A stretch of DNA of 64,000 nt from Isoetes taiwanensis (Eukaryota; Streptophyta; Lycopodiopsida; Isoetales; Isoetaceae): positions 186,001 through 250,000 of the forward strand of contig JAJEKV010000127.1 of assembly GCA_021234155.1 (NCBI GenBank), given 5' to 3'. Shown here piece after piece: positions 48,807 through 59,599 of the stretch. The notes under the pieces are model-generated. The model saw only the letters and a program-made list of their open reading frames with translations. It had not been told where the DNA came from and searched no databases. Positions within the stretch are counted from its first letter, which is position 1, and every line of letters starts with the position of its first letter. Both the position numbers and the translations under genes were made by a program.

Positions 48807-50687
48807 ATGGATCCATTCAAGTTTTCACAGAATGCAAAGCTCACTAATAATAATTACCATGCTTGGATGAAGTTCATGGTGAATTATTTGATATTTAGTG
48901 ACATGGGAGCGGTGTTTGATAAAGACTTTATCAGCACCAAGTCAGCAGATGCTAGCAGGGTAAACCAGAAAGCTTGTGCTCTTGTCAAAATGTTGGCTGA
49001 AGAGACAATTGGTCATGAAATCAACCATTTTACTGAGTTTAAGGAGATGTGGTCTCATTTGGAGAAGTCCCTTGATAGCAAGGGTATGGCTACTCAAATG
49101 CTGACCCAGAACAAAATGAGACATGCCCAATTAGGTGATTTCAAATCTGTCACGGCATACCTTACTCAGATGAAGCAATGGCGCTTGGATTACATGGCTG
49201 CTGGTGGAGTGCTGTCTGAAAAACAGCTGATTCAAGATATCTTGGTTGGTCTTCCTCCTTCGTATGATATTATCTCTTTGAAGATCAGGTACAAGGAGAA
49301 GATTGATATAGCCAAAGTAACCATTCTACTGCAACAAGAGGAGTTGGTGCAGAAGCAAAGGGATGGGAGAGTGGACCATGCTAATTTTGTGTCTACTTCT
49401 CGGGCTGACACCAAGAAGAAGTTTGCTGATAGCAAAGACTCTAGGAAGTCAGAAAATGTGAAGTCTGAAGGTAAGAAATCCAAGGAGTTCAAGTGCTGGA
49501 ATTGTGGTGAAAAGGGTCACTACAGTTCGAATTGTAAGAAGGAGAAGAAAAGCTCAAAGGATAGTGACACGAGAAGCACAGCAGTCAACTCTAAGGGAGA
49601 GACAAGTGCTGTTGCGTGTGCCACTTTTGATGCTGAATATCTGAATCTTGCAGCAGCAGCCAGCACCTTACATAAGGACTTGATTTTGGACTCAGGAGCC
49701 ACGGTTCATCTTACTGGAGATTCAGATGTGTTTTCTGAACTTGAACCTCGATCTGGAGGTGATGTGAAGATGGGTGATGGATATTCTCTTCCTATCACAG
49801 GAAAGGGGATTGTAGCTTTTCAATTGCATGGACGTGATGTAGTTAGTAAGGTGAGGAATGTCATGTTTGCTCCCGGATTACAGTCTAATATCATGTCTGC
49901 TGCTGAATTTGATAAAGCAAGCCATCACATTGTTCTCGGAAATGGCAAAGCCTATCTGCTGGGCAGGAATCCACTTGAAGGAATTGACTTGAAAAGTCTG
50001 CAGTTCATGGCACAGTGGACGTTGCAGAATGGCTTGTATGTCTTTGATGGTTCAGTTCATAAGACTGAACATGGTCTTGTATGTGCTGATTTGACTGCTG
50101 AGCATCTGTGGCATGCTCGTTTTGGTCATGTTGGAGGCACTGCTGTACATGCTTTGTACAAAAACAAGATGGTTACAGGTATTCCCTCTCTGAAATGTGT
50201 CAAGCTTGAGTGTGTTGCGTGCCATCTCGGAAAGCAACCTCAACAGCCTTTTCCACAGCAGGCTCTTCCTCGAGCAACTCAACCTCTTGAGCTGCTGCAT
50301 TCTGATTTGTGCTATATGCCTGATGTCTCGCTAGGTGGAAAGAGGTATTTCTTAACCCTGATTGATGATTTCAGTAGGTACACTTGGGTGTATACTTTGC
50401 ACTGCAAATCTGAGGTGCTTGGCAAGTTCAAGGCCTTCAAAGCAGCAGTCGAAAAGCAGACAGGGTTAGTAATAAAAAAGTTGAGAAGTGACAATGGAGG
50501 TGAATATGTTTCTAATGCCTTTGATGAGTTTCTCATGGAAGAAGGTATTGAAAGACAGTTAATCATTCCTTATGCTCATCCACAAAATGATGTAGCTGAA
50601 AGGAGGAATAGATCTTTGCTTGATTTGGCAAGATCTATGATGAGTCACAAGCAACTGCTGAATCTTTTGGGGAGAGGCGATGAGTGA
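48807..50687 (+). CDS. copia gag-protease-integrase polyprotein, truncated
   Basis: 626 codons from ATG at 48807. Gag runs from the start to about residue 225. A CCHC zinc knuckle (CWNCGEKGHYSSNC) is near residue 230, and an aspartic protease active site (LILDSGATVHLTGD) near 290. Integrase has an HHCC-type start (HLWHARFGHV, then CVAC), then catalytic Asp (LLHSDLCYM), SRYTWVY and SDNGGEY. The frame ends in a TGA at 50685-50687 after a local frameshift within the integrase (about 50660-50690). The same frame resumes at once and runs to 50954 with NRSPTKAVQDVTPYEAFW. The frame is long and undamaged up to this point. Confidence 0.88.
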   Translation: MDPFKFSQNAKLTNNNYHAWMKFMVNYLIFSDMGAVFDKDFISTKSADASRVNQKACALVKMLAEETIGHEINHFTEFKEMWSHLEKSLDSKGMATQMLTQNKMRHAQLGDFKSVTAYLTQMKQWRLDYMAAGGVLSEKQLIQDILVGLPPSYDIISLKIRYKEKIDIAKVTILLQQEELVQKQRDGRVDHANFVSTSRADTKKKFADSKDSRKSENVKSEGKKSKEFKCWNCGEKGHYSSNCKKEKKSSKDSDTRSTAVNSKGETSAVACATFDAEYLNLAAAASTLHKDLILDSGATVHLTGDSDVFSELEPRSGGDVKMGDGYSLPITGKGIVAFQLHGRDVVSKVRNVMFAPGLQSNIMSAAEFDKASHHIVLGNGKAYLLGRNPLEGIDLKSLQFMAQWTLQNGLYVFDGSVHKTEHGLVCADLTAEHLWHARFGHVGGTAVHALYKNKMVTGIPSLKCVKLECVACHLGKQPQQPFPQQALPRATQPLELLHSDLCYMPDVSLGGKRYFLTLIDDFSRYTWVYTLHCKSEVLGKFKAFKAAVEKQTGLVIKKLRSDNGGEYVSNAFDEFLMEEGIERQLIIPYAHPQNDVAERRNRSLLDLARSMMSHKQLLNLLGRGDE

Positions 50688-53039
50688 CAAAGAACATATT
50701 TGGCAAATAGATCGCCTACTAAGGCAGTCCAGGATGTGACTCCTTATGAAGCATTTTGGAGAATGAAACCAGATGTGTCTCATTTGAGGGTGTTTGGATG
50801 CTTGGCTTATGCTTCCATACCTGCTGAAGAAGCCGAAAAAAAGTATGGGAAGTTGCATGGTATGGCTGTCAAAGCCATCTTTATTGGGTATCGAGAGAAA
50901 ATCGAGAAAGGTTACAAGTTGTATGATCCTTCCAACAAAGCGAGGTTATTGTAGCGGTGTCGATTCAGGTTCATTGAAGATGCGTGTATGATGGCATATC
51001 TTCCGGTGATACTCCTGCAGTTCACAATGGCGGCAGACTTGGATGTTGGAGATCCGATAGCATTTCTTTGGTAAACCTTTCTCTCCCTCTCTAGTGGTTT
51101 CTCCGGTGAACTCACATTTGCACGAAGTAGTGGCGCGGGATGATCCCAATTCCACTCGCCCTATGGTCCATGAGCAGGTTGGTTCCTTTTGGGGAGTCCG
51201 GCACACATGAAGGTGCTCAGTAGCACCCGATCCAAAGACTGTTACGGCACCTATTGTAGCTTTTGCTATACCTCGTTGTTGAACCTAGGAGATCAAGACG
51301 TCTCAAGGAGAAACAAATTGTTGCGAGAACCGGTTCGCGGCTTTTGTTGTACTGTTGTTGTTGAACCTAGGAGATCAGCACGGCTGATGGAGAAACAGGA
51401 GAAGTCTAATGGATCATGTAACCTTGCCTTAATGGCAAAGGTCCAGGATCACGAACCTTTCATGAAGCAGCTAGTGATCCGCAGTGGCAGCATGCAATGG
51501 AAGACGAATACTCTCAATTGCTGAAGCAAGGCACATGGGAATTGGTTGAACTCCCAGCTGACAAGCACGTTATTGGCTGTAAGTGGGTGTTTAGAACCAA
51601 ATTTCATGCTGATGGGACAGTGTCAAAGCATAAAGCTAGACTTGTAGCTAAGGGTTTTGCACAGAAAAAAGGCTTAGATTATGATGAAGTCTTTGCTCCC
51701 GTAGCTAGAATGTCCACTATTAGATCCGTTATAGCTGTTGCTGCGATGAAAGGTTGGCCAATATTTCAAATGGACATTAAATCTGCTTTTTTGAATGGTG
51801 ATTTGGAGGAAGAGGTCTATATGACTCAACCTCCAGGATTTGTTGTTCAAGGGAAGGAGCAGCTGGTTTGTCATTTGAAGAAAAGCATTTATGGCTTGAA
51901 GCAGGCTCCAAGATGTTGGCATCACGAAAATTAATGCTTTCTTTTCTTGAGCGAGGGTTTCAGAAGTGCAGCAGACCCCAATCTTTATTACAAATCACAT
52001 GAAGGCGAATGTGCATTGTGGTTACGTATGTTGATGATTTGATCATCACGGGGAGATCTTGATGTCTTGATTTCTACACTGAAGTTGAAGTTATCTTAGC
52101 TCCTTGAGAGATGACCGACCTTGGCCTTATGCATTCTTGTTTAGGTGTAGAAGTGTGGCGGCACTTTTCGGATGGCATCTATCTTTCTCGTGAGAAATAT
52201 ATCAAAGAAATGTTACAAAGCGATATCGTATGCAAGATTGCAAGGTCGTGGCAAGTCCTTTTGATCCGTGCACAAGGCTTGAGCTTGATTTCGATGGTGA
52301 GGAGTGTGATCCCACACTCTATCGAAGCTTGGTAGGGGCGTTGATATATCTCACAGTCACTAGACACGATATCTCTTTTTCCGTGGGAGTCTTTGGCTGA
52401 TTCATGAGCAATCCCAGGCAATCGACTGGAAGGCTGCTAAAAGGCTGCCGATCCGAAGGGGAGTTCACGGGAAGGTCTCTTTTATCGAGGTCCCTCGATT
52501 TCGGTGAAAGTCTTTGTTGATGCAGATCATGCTAAGCTGTCATGATAGCGAGGAGGTCCACAAATGGGATGGTCACGTTCATAGGGCCCTAACGCGTTTC
52601 GACATGGTTGTCCAAAAGGCGGTCAAGTGTCAATCGGCACCACTGAGGCGTAATTCAAAGCACTCAGTGTTGGGATGCAGGAATTGTTGTGGCTTAAACA
52701 TTTGTGGACAGATCTGCAGGTACCTCCATCCTCATTTGTTATATTGTGTGACAACACAAGTACCATCCATCTTGCCAAGGATGCTAAGTACCACCCAAAG
52801 ACAAAACACCTTGACACCCACTTGTGTTTTGTCCGTGAGCGATCCAAATGGGATCTTCTCAACTTGTTCATTGCTCCTCACATGATCAGTTTGCTGATGG
52901 CTTTACCAAACCATTAGTTGGATCTAAGTTTGTCAATGTGAAGGAGAGCTTGGGCATGAAGAAATTGCAGCTGAAGGGAGAGAAGGATTACCTTAGTTTG
53001 CTGATTTTCTTCGCTTAGTCAACAACATTTAAGGGAGAG
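50688..53039 (+). pseudogene. copia integrase end, reverse transcriptase and RNase H, broken
   Basis: 50700-50954 holds the integrase C-terminal part (HLRVFGCLAYAS, then FIGY). 50955-51490 is scrambled, with stops in all frames. 51497-51934 is reverse transcriptase: [66 protein letters not shown]. The catalytic YVDD lies at 52027-52038 in another frame. RNase H traces (LLWLKHLWTDLQ, then ILCDNTSTIHLAKDAKYHPK) are at 52675-52850, and a C-terminal VGSKFVNVKESLG near 52925. At least four frameshifts separate the pieces. Confidence 0.85.
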
Positions 53040-53385
53040 TGTTGGAATATAAATATCTTGACTAAGCATAATGTCTTTAAAAGCAATGAATGGTTCAAAG
53101 ACTTAGCACACACAGTCTTTGAGAAGGTCTTGAAATGTATGAGAAGACAACACTTTGTCAAGATCGAGCCACCGACCCTAAATCAGTGCCGTAATTAATG
53201 GGCGGTGGTTAAACGGTAGACTACTATTCTTAGTCTCACCGGTTGTATATATTGATTGTACCATGCAATGCTTAGAAGTAGAGATTGTATTTCCCATTGC
53301 TTTCTCAATAGAGTTATTCTTGTCTTCTATTCTATCTCTTGAGTCGATCTTGCGGGTTTGTGCTGGTTTTGCACTAGTTCTATCA
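53040..53385 (+). repeat. copia 3' LTR
   Basis: 346 bp, preceded by the polypurine tract AAGGGAGAG. It differs from the 5' LTR mainly in one block (53055-53170) and lacks about nine bases (CGTTATGTA) found near 48339 in the 5' LTR. Confidence 0.9.
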
Positions 53386-53909
53386 TTTTCTTTGCCCTTG
53401 ATGTGGCTCTCATCGAGAGTCTATTGAACATTGTCTAGTCTTGTGCATGGGATTGGGTCAGAGCATTGTTCCGGATCAGGATGTGTAGCCAGAAGATACT
53501 TCTTCACGTGTTTCCAGCTTCATGGTCCTCTCCTAAGAGGCAGGCTTTCCATCTGTGTAAGGCATGGTTGGTTTTTGATTTGGAAACGACGTCGTTTATG
53601 GATTTTTCAAGGATTCAGCAACCTGCAGCCTCTCTAGTTCCACGACTCAGACATAAGCTATTCCAGAGTTTTCTTGAGTTTACTGGCCTAGATGAGACAA
53701 AGTTTTGCATTTGGCGAGATATTTTGCACCTTGTAAATGCGAATGGGGAGTTTGTACAGTAATTACTAGAGGTGATTGGAAGTTTATACACTAGTTCTTT
53801 AGTATGGAGTGCTGAGGTGTCTTTGTCCCTTCGGGGCATTCTTTTTCCTCACTACTCGTCTTGTATCATTGCCATTCTTTTATTATAAGTGTCTCAGTTC
53901 TTCAAAAAA
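53386..53909 (+). mobile_element. LINE 3' end (plus), continued after the copia insertion
   Basis: Starts with the second TTTTC and continues the LINE C-terminal region (LCMGLGQSIVPDQDVQPED, then HLCKAWLVF and WKRRRLWIFQG in neighbouring frames, then ASLVPRLRHKLFQSFLEF) to a stop near 53761. The AFHLxxxWLxxxIWKRRR pattern matches the minus LINE at 44060. The 3' UTR ends AGTTCTTC followed by six A residues near 53903-53909. Confidence 0.8.
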
Positions 53910-54426
53910 CTATTTCTTATTGCTCGAGATATCTTTCTTATATCTTTCTTATTGTTTCTTTCCTATATTTCATTATTTTTTTATAAGTTATATTGTTTCT
54001 TTGCTTATTCTAGTATTTTCATGGCTATTTTTGTATATCTATATGTACCCTTTTCTCTAATTTGTACACCACCTTTTCCTAGGCCCCAAAGGGTCAACCC
54101 CTTTGGTTTGGGTGCATATCCACATGGGGGTGATGTAGGGCAGCGAGAGCCTCTAAAATCATATAGTACGTATAAAATCAACACCATTTAGTACATTGCC
54201 TCAAGCCTTCGTTATACAGTATATCAAAATTTGTACAAGAATACCCCACATACCTATTCATTTTGTGCAAGAAGTAGAATTTTTTTTTTTTGTCTATTGT
54301 TTACCTTATAGATACAGTACATACTTTGTAGGTACAATACACGTATTTTATAGTTATTTTTCAAAAAATAAAGTTTTTTTTTGTTTTGTTTTTGGAGGTA
54401 TGTATTGTATCTATTTTATGGGACCT
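53910..54426. other. intergenic, no gene seen
   Basis: T-rich DNA. The 83-133 codon plus-strand frames are low-complexity, Phe/Tyr/Leu-rich and lack motifs, so they are taken as chance. CAGTACATAC-like words (54314-54345) resemble the ends of the hAT element. Confidence 0.4.
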
Positions 54427-54493
54427 TGCGTAACGTATGTGTACTTTAAAAAACAACGTAAAAATACTATCTACTATCTACTATCTATCTTTA
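54427..54493 (+). repeat. retroelement tail (ACTATC/TATC)
   Basis: AACGTAAAAATACTATCTAC, then (ACTATCT)n and TATC. It has the same CGTAAAAATACTATC ending as other tails; AACAACGT is repeated on both sides (about 54452 and 54499), a possible target duplication. Confidence 0.5.
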
Positions 54494-54926
54494 AAAAACA
54501 ACGTTTAACTTATGTTTGTACGTTAACTGGCCTCATGTGTTACCCCCTACTGTACATTGCATGCATATGTACACACATAGTAGGGGAAGTAAAGTAATGA
54601 ATAGTTTTGTAGGTTATTTTAATACAGTTTCCCTAGTGATGTGCCATCTAAATGAGGGTTAAATATGCACTCGCGATGGTCTTAGGTGCCAATCAAATGG
54701 AGGGTTAGATATGCACTTGCTAATGTCTTAGGTAGAAGAAGAGCGTTTCAACAGTCTCAACGACTCAACTGATCAAAGTTAAAAGTTAAAAGCTATATTA
54801 ATAGAGTTAAACTGGAGGTGAAAAGCTAGGTTATAAGCTATATCTAACACTCTTTCAATTGATCAAAATGAAGGTAAAATAAAGTACGGAACTTGAATTC
54901 TTTGTCGTCCTTACATACTTTTGATA

Positions 54927-55000
54927 AGTTTCATGGTGTAGTTGGTTATCACGCTAATCATACACACTGAAGTTTTCCACTTTGAACTTGGATGAAACCA
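54927..55000 (+). pseudogene. tRNA-Val-like pseudogene
   Basis: 74 bases align end to end with plant cytosolic tRNA-Val. The acceptor stem has six of seven pairs (GTTTCA with TGAAAC; position 1:72 is A:C). The D arm is intact (GGTGTAGTTGGTTATCAC), the T loop is TTTGAAC instead of TTCGAAC, and the discriminator is A. The anticodon position reads TAC, but base 33 is A where T is universal, the anticodon stem has two mismatches and the T stem one. This points to a decayed gene or a SINE head rather than a working tRNA. Confidence 0.75.
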
Positions 55001-55952
55001 TAATATTTCAAGCACGTTTCTTTCTCCATACTTGTCAATTATTCCCCAAAACATAGGCAACCGCTAACGTCTGTCAGCCAGGTCAATCCAATGGTCATAA
55101 TGGGTGAACAAACTAAGAATACATGAAGTTACAAAAACTAAAACTAATAGTTCAAAAGTAATTTATACCTTAAATTATCCCCATATGACCTAGGAATCAA
55201 GAATATATGCTCAACCCCACCATCAAACAATGGTTTGCCCCTTTGAGCAACCCAACGTGCTTGCAAAAGTAATACCCAAATGAAGAGATCTAGAAACTAA
55301 AAATAATTTGTGAGTTTTACAAATTCGAGCAATTTAAATATGTTTCAACAAATTAACAAAATGGCCAGAAAGTCAAACCATGGGGAAAAAGGGGAAAAAA
55401 CAGAAGGTCAACCGGTGCAACAAAACATCTTCATGAATGCACAAAAATATCAGCCCTCGCACAACTTGGAATGATTGAATTGGAATTAATTGAATAGACA
55501 CAAAGAGGAAAGGTCTATATGGGAACACTAATGCACAAGAAGCGTATACTTCTTGCCCTAAAATACCCAAAACGCAAAAGAATCGTGCCATCACATAAAA
55601 TATAGGCTCCATTGTAGCATGAGGTCAATAAATATAAGAATTGGTTTGGCATTTTTTATTGCCAAAACACGACTCCACCTTAGGGAAAAAATAATCAAAG
55701 AACTGCCGATTTAATAAAATACAATCGAAAAACTCAAATTAAAGTAAGATGGTAATTTAAAAGAGAAATCCAATGGTTAAATTAGATAGGGTCTTCATTC
55801 TCCATATTTATATAACTACTATCAAAACATATATAAAGCATTCACTTTGATTCTATTCTCCAAGATTCCTTGATGCTCCATTGCATGCCTGCCAAATGTC
55901 AAAATTTTTTTTCGGGGAACATTTTTGCAATTTTGCATTTTTCTAGTTCTTT
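55001..55952. other. intergenic, no gene seen
   Basis: AT-rich. A minus-strand frame (55612-55373) is hydrophobic with no recognised motif and is not called. Confidence 0.4.
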
Positions 55953-56074
55953 GTGGCTATGGCGGCCAGGGCAGCCACGGCGCCCTTCCAGCTCCGGCTT
56001 CTCAAGATGTTCCCGCTCCCCGGAAGCACCAGCAGGTCGGCCACAAAACCTTGCTGAAAGGTGACGATTTCTAC
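55953..56074 (+). other. possible exon, unidentified
   Basis: A GC-rich patch in AT-rich DNA. One frame from ATG 55960 reads MAARAATAPFQLRLLKMFPL, resembling an organelle targeting peptide, and stops at 56056-56058. Another frame reads through HKTLLKGDDFYK to a possible donor (AAG/GTTTGC at 56078). I do not recognise a family. Flanking sequence has two CTTGATGGGCCTCAAAATCG repeats (about 56101 and 56215). Confidence 0.25.
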
Positions 56075-58410
56075 AAGGTTTGCCCTAGATCTGCCGTTTC
56101 TTGATGGGCCTCAAAATCGGTCTCTAAACTCTAGTTTGCTTGCTATTTGCCATGCTATTGATGTGTCTACAGCCTAAAAACCACCAAATCGGGTCTGGTA
56201 GCCGCAAATTCAGCTTGATGGGCCTCAAAATCGGCCTCTGTATTCTGTTCTTCTTGATGGATCTCTAAATTCCAGCAAAGCCCCATTGGATAAAATCGTA
56301 TCACAGTTTCAAAGCCCATTGTTTAGAAATGTCAGTCTGTAATTGTCTTCTAGGAATTATTTGCAGGGAACATGCCCAGGGTGCCCACCTATGGCTCACA
56401 TATAGCAAAGATGGTCCGATCAAGGACCTCCACGGCTCAGATCCAGTTCAAAATTGGCTTGGTTAATGCCCAAGAGTGGCTCTATCCAACGACCCAAAAA
56501 CCGCCTCCTCCGGTGCCCTTGATCGCCCGCTACAACGCCTCAAAGTGGGACTGTTTTTGACCCCAAATGGCTCACCCGGGTACCCAAAAATGGTTTTTTG
56601 TCTTCACGTGGTCAAAACAGGGCATATGAGGTGTCATTTTAAAACTCTTGACCAAAGCATTCTCATGACACATGTCCGCTGGAATTTCGCCTCCTCTTAA
56701 AAAAGTTATAACAGCAACAAGAAAATGCGAAAAAGGCGGGAATTTTAAATCGGTTAATCCTGGCCGTTGGTTTGGGTGAGCCATTAAGGAATCTGAGCCA
56801 AAGTGGGGCACCCTCCCTTAGATAGACAACCCAGATCCTTTACCTGTAATTTTTCCCTCTTCGTTGTTAATAGATGAGTGTTTGAATCGACTCTGTATGA
56901 TTTTAGAAGCAACCCAAAGGGATTTTTTTATAGTAGAACCCAAAGGGATTTTTTATAGTAGAACTGCTCTGTCTACAACTGTGAGGTCGAATTTGCTGCA
57001 AATTCCTATGCTCTCTCGCTTCTGTGTTTACCCCTTCCCTTCTATGTCCCTCCCTTCTAAGGCTTGCCGTCCTTCTCCGCCAAACAAAGTACCTTGAAGG
57101 CTGTGAACCAAGTGACTCTTTTGCTTCATACACAGCCCTTACGGATTAATGCTTGAGAAATGGCCCCTGCACATAAAAAAGAGGAAGGATTCAGGGCTAA
57201 AAGGGCTGGGCCGACACCAATTTAGATAATATAAATACTGTCCTATTGGCTCAGGTTCTTGTGGTGCAAAAAACTAAACCTTACCCATGTTCTAATGGTC
57301 GCCCGAGGCATGCGAATCAGAGCTCTGCTCTGGGGATTAACAAGGCGTCTATTTTGGGGCCTGCAGATCCGGTGCATGGGGCTCACAAATCGTAGTAGCC
57401 AAGCTTCATCCCCAAGCATCTGGTTTGTGCTTCCTATAATGCCAAAGCAGGGGATAAAGCCAAAACGTGATAAGGCACAAACAAGAGGAAGTGCATAAGT
57501 TGAAAACACCTCTATTGCTTTGCGGGCAAATAGAGCGAATCGATGAGGTATCTTTTGATTCACGTGGCAGTGACGAGGCGTCAATCAAGGAAGGCTGCCA
57601 AATACACTACGTTCCAGCATGTTTTCCTCCCTAAATCGTGTGATGAACAAGCCACCCGCTTATCGGGTGCTCACACTTTTACTCTATGATATTTAAATCC
57701 TTAAAAGCTAAATTATTTCTACCCCATTAGATATCATTTTAATTTGCCCTAAGGCAACATGTTAGCTATTAGATTTCTGCACCTCAACCGAGGTGGATGC
57801 AAAATAAACAACATGGGGCAACAACCATACTTTGAGACCGATTTATATTTCAACTTTGAAATTTTAACTCTTAGATAAAGACTCAAAGTTTCATCAGATG
57901 ATTTTGTGCAATTCAAACAATTGGGGTATACACTCAATCACTTTATATTTGGTGCTAAAATGATATATAAGGACTTTTTCAACCATTTCTCAGTTCCCAA
58001 CTCAACAATTGGCGGTTTAACTACTACAAGTCTTCAATATTGTGCTCACATATTAGAACACCGTGAGAACACTCATTCTGGTTGCAACCTTGGACCTTGA
58101 CTCTACTAAAAGTACTCTACAATTTGCAATTTTAATGTTTGCAAATGCTCCGCATGTCGCTCATTAAAATTGGCTTGCCTACCAGGATTATTCCACATTC
58201 GCATCATAGGCCTTATCAACATACTAAATTCAGGTGTATTTGGAAGGCGAAACTATTGAGCAGACTTCTAATGAGCGTATTGTATGCTCACAGCAAAAAT
58301 AAGTATCATGATCAACTACGTCCCAATGCGGACTATAATAAATCCATTGCTATACAAAACTAGAACATAGACTCGGGCCAACTTTACAGGGTTAGGACTA
58401 AAGAAATGTT
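56075..58410. other. intergenic, no recognised gene
   Basis: Contains the direct repeat CTTGATGGGCCTCAAAATCG (about 56101 and 56215), and a short direct repeat AACCCAAAGGGATTTTTTAT near 56911 and 56938. Frames of up to 113 codons overlap on both strands at 57243-57584 without known motifs, so none is called. Confidence 0.4.
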
Positions 58411-58432
58411 CGCGGCGGCCTTGGCCGCCGCG
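58411..58432. repeat. GC-rich perfect hairpin
   Basis: CGCGGCGGCC TT GGCCGCCGCG is a perfect 10 bp stem with a 2-base loop in AT-rich DNA. The flanks AAGAAAT (58401-58407) and ATTTCTT (58437-58443) extend the symmetry. It may be the core of a small palindromic element; no poly-T follows to make a terminator. Confidence 0.8.
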
Positions 58433-58588
58433 ATAAATTTCTTGTAGTTTCTTTATTGATATAACTATAGTGGTTGCTTAGCTACAAATTCTATAGATAA
58501 ATTATTATTTTTCCAGTTCCCAAGAAAATACATAAAGCATAATTGATTAAGCTTTGAAATTATATGCAATTTTTGTGTTCCGTAAAGC

Positions 58589-58987
58589 CTAAATATGGCA
58601 GTCCAAAGGCAACAATTGTTGCTTATTACAAGAGGCAACATGATCGATCTTGGAAGGATTGTCCTTATTTTGTGGCAAGTCATGCTTAGACTGAAGAGAA
58701 AGAGGAGGTGCAGAGGGAAGAGAGACATCATTAGAATGGCTGGTGTCGAAGTTCTTTGACTTCTTGTAAGTCTCCCACTTTTTGCTGGAGATTATATATG
58801 CCCGGAACACTATGATGGCTAAGACCAATATGCATCCAACTACAACGAGACCTGCCCAGTGCCCACCTTGTGTTCCTACATGTGGACTAGATGTTGGGGA
58901 TGAGGCAGACTTTGGGGATGCTTTTGCAACACAATCTCTAGAACAATCTTCACTTAATAATCGATTAGGTGCCCAAGGAGTCTCCAT
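58589..58987 (-). CDS. small predicted single-pass membrane protein or exon
   Basis: 132 codons from ATG at 58987. The first 43 residues have two Cys (DCSRDC) and a Ser/Pro-rich stretch (SASSPTSSP), then one strong membrane segment at about 44-66 (WAGLVVVGCILVLAIIVF), a basic stop-transfer (SSKKWETYKK) and a polar tail of about 60 residues. This layout, a Cys/Ser/Pro stalk followed by a membrane segment, is common for the exon that ends the extracellular part of plant receptor-like proteins. No kinase or other domain follows, so it could be a last exon or a separate small gene. No family is recognised. Confidence 0.35.
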   Translation of the reverse strand: METPWAPNRLLSEDCSRDCVAKASPKSASSPTSSPHVGTQGGHWAGLVVVGCILVLAIIVFRAYIISSKKWETYKKSKNFDTSHSNDVSLPSAPPLSLQSKHDLPQNKDNPSKIDHVASCNKQQLLPLDCHI

Positions 58988-59599
58988 ACTTAGAAGACTT
59001 TGTATGGTCCTTCCCTCTTTGGCACAATCTTTCTATTTATTGTCAATTCCTTATTGTCAGTTCCTTATTGTCCTATTACATGCAGTCGAAAATTTTTCAC
59101 CAAACAACCTCCTTGATTTAGGCCTTTCAACCATCATGTTGGACTAGTTGCCCATCTCTTGTACCTTTCTTTAGTCCACACCTTGCATTTCAACAACCTC
59201 GACCATATCTTTCCTCTCACATCTCGACACGTATAGCATTGCATGATAGCTCAACCTATTTTACCCCACATTTCTACCCAAGTCAGATTGTCGTCCACAA
59301 TAATGCTTTTTTGACAATACATTATATCTCATCTCTAGTGTCAAGAAGCGTGCGTGTTGGCCTACATGGGCACCCATTTGATAAATATATTCATACTTGT
59401 CTTACAAGCTTAAATGCACCTTTTGCAATGAGAACATACCTTTTAAGGAACAATACAGAAGTTGGGTCGACATTTTCGTCTGGAATCATGACACGTGTCC
59501 TTCGCCTAGATCACGGAATAGAAGTTGGGACGACGATTCCGCGTTGCAGGTAAACAACCGGTAAACTCTGTTTTGGTCGATTGTCTTCTAATCCCTGTT
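58988..59599. other. intergenic, no gene seen
   Basis: No recognised feature. If the small membrane protein has upstream exons they would lie here or beyond on minus; I found none that I trust. Confidence 0.35.

Larger units (their letters stand above)
48128..53385 (+). mobile_element. Ty1/copia LTR retrotransposon (5.26 kb) nested in a LINE
   Basis: Complete structure: 5' LTR, primer binding site, gag-pol in the copia order (gag, protease, integrase, reverse transcriptase, RNase H), polypurine tract AAGGGAGAG at 53031-53039, 3' LTR, and exact 5 bp TTTTC target duplication. The coding region is intact to about 50640 and then broken repeatedly, so the copy is not autonomous now. It is younger than the LINE it interrupts. 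Confidence 0.92.

Noticed and set aside
53809-54191. Membrane protein from Phe/Leu/Tyr-rich frames
   Set aside because: The composition follows the T-rich DNA, and two frames overlap with equally plausible translations. It lies in and just after a LINE 3' UTR.
57243-57584. 113 codon minus-strand frame
   Set aside because: It is opposed by a 79 codon plus-strand frame over the same bases. Neither has a recognised domain or splice context.
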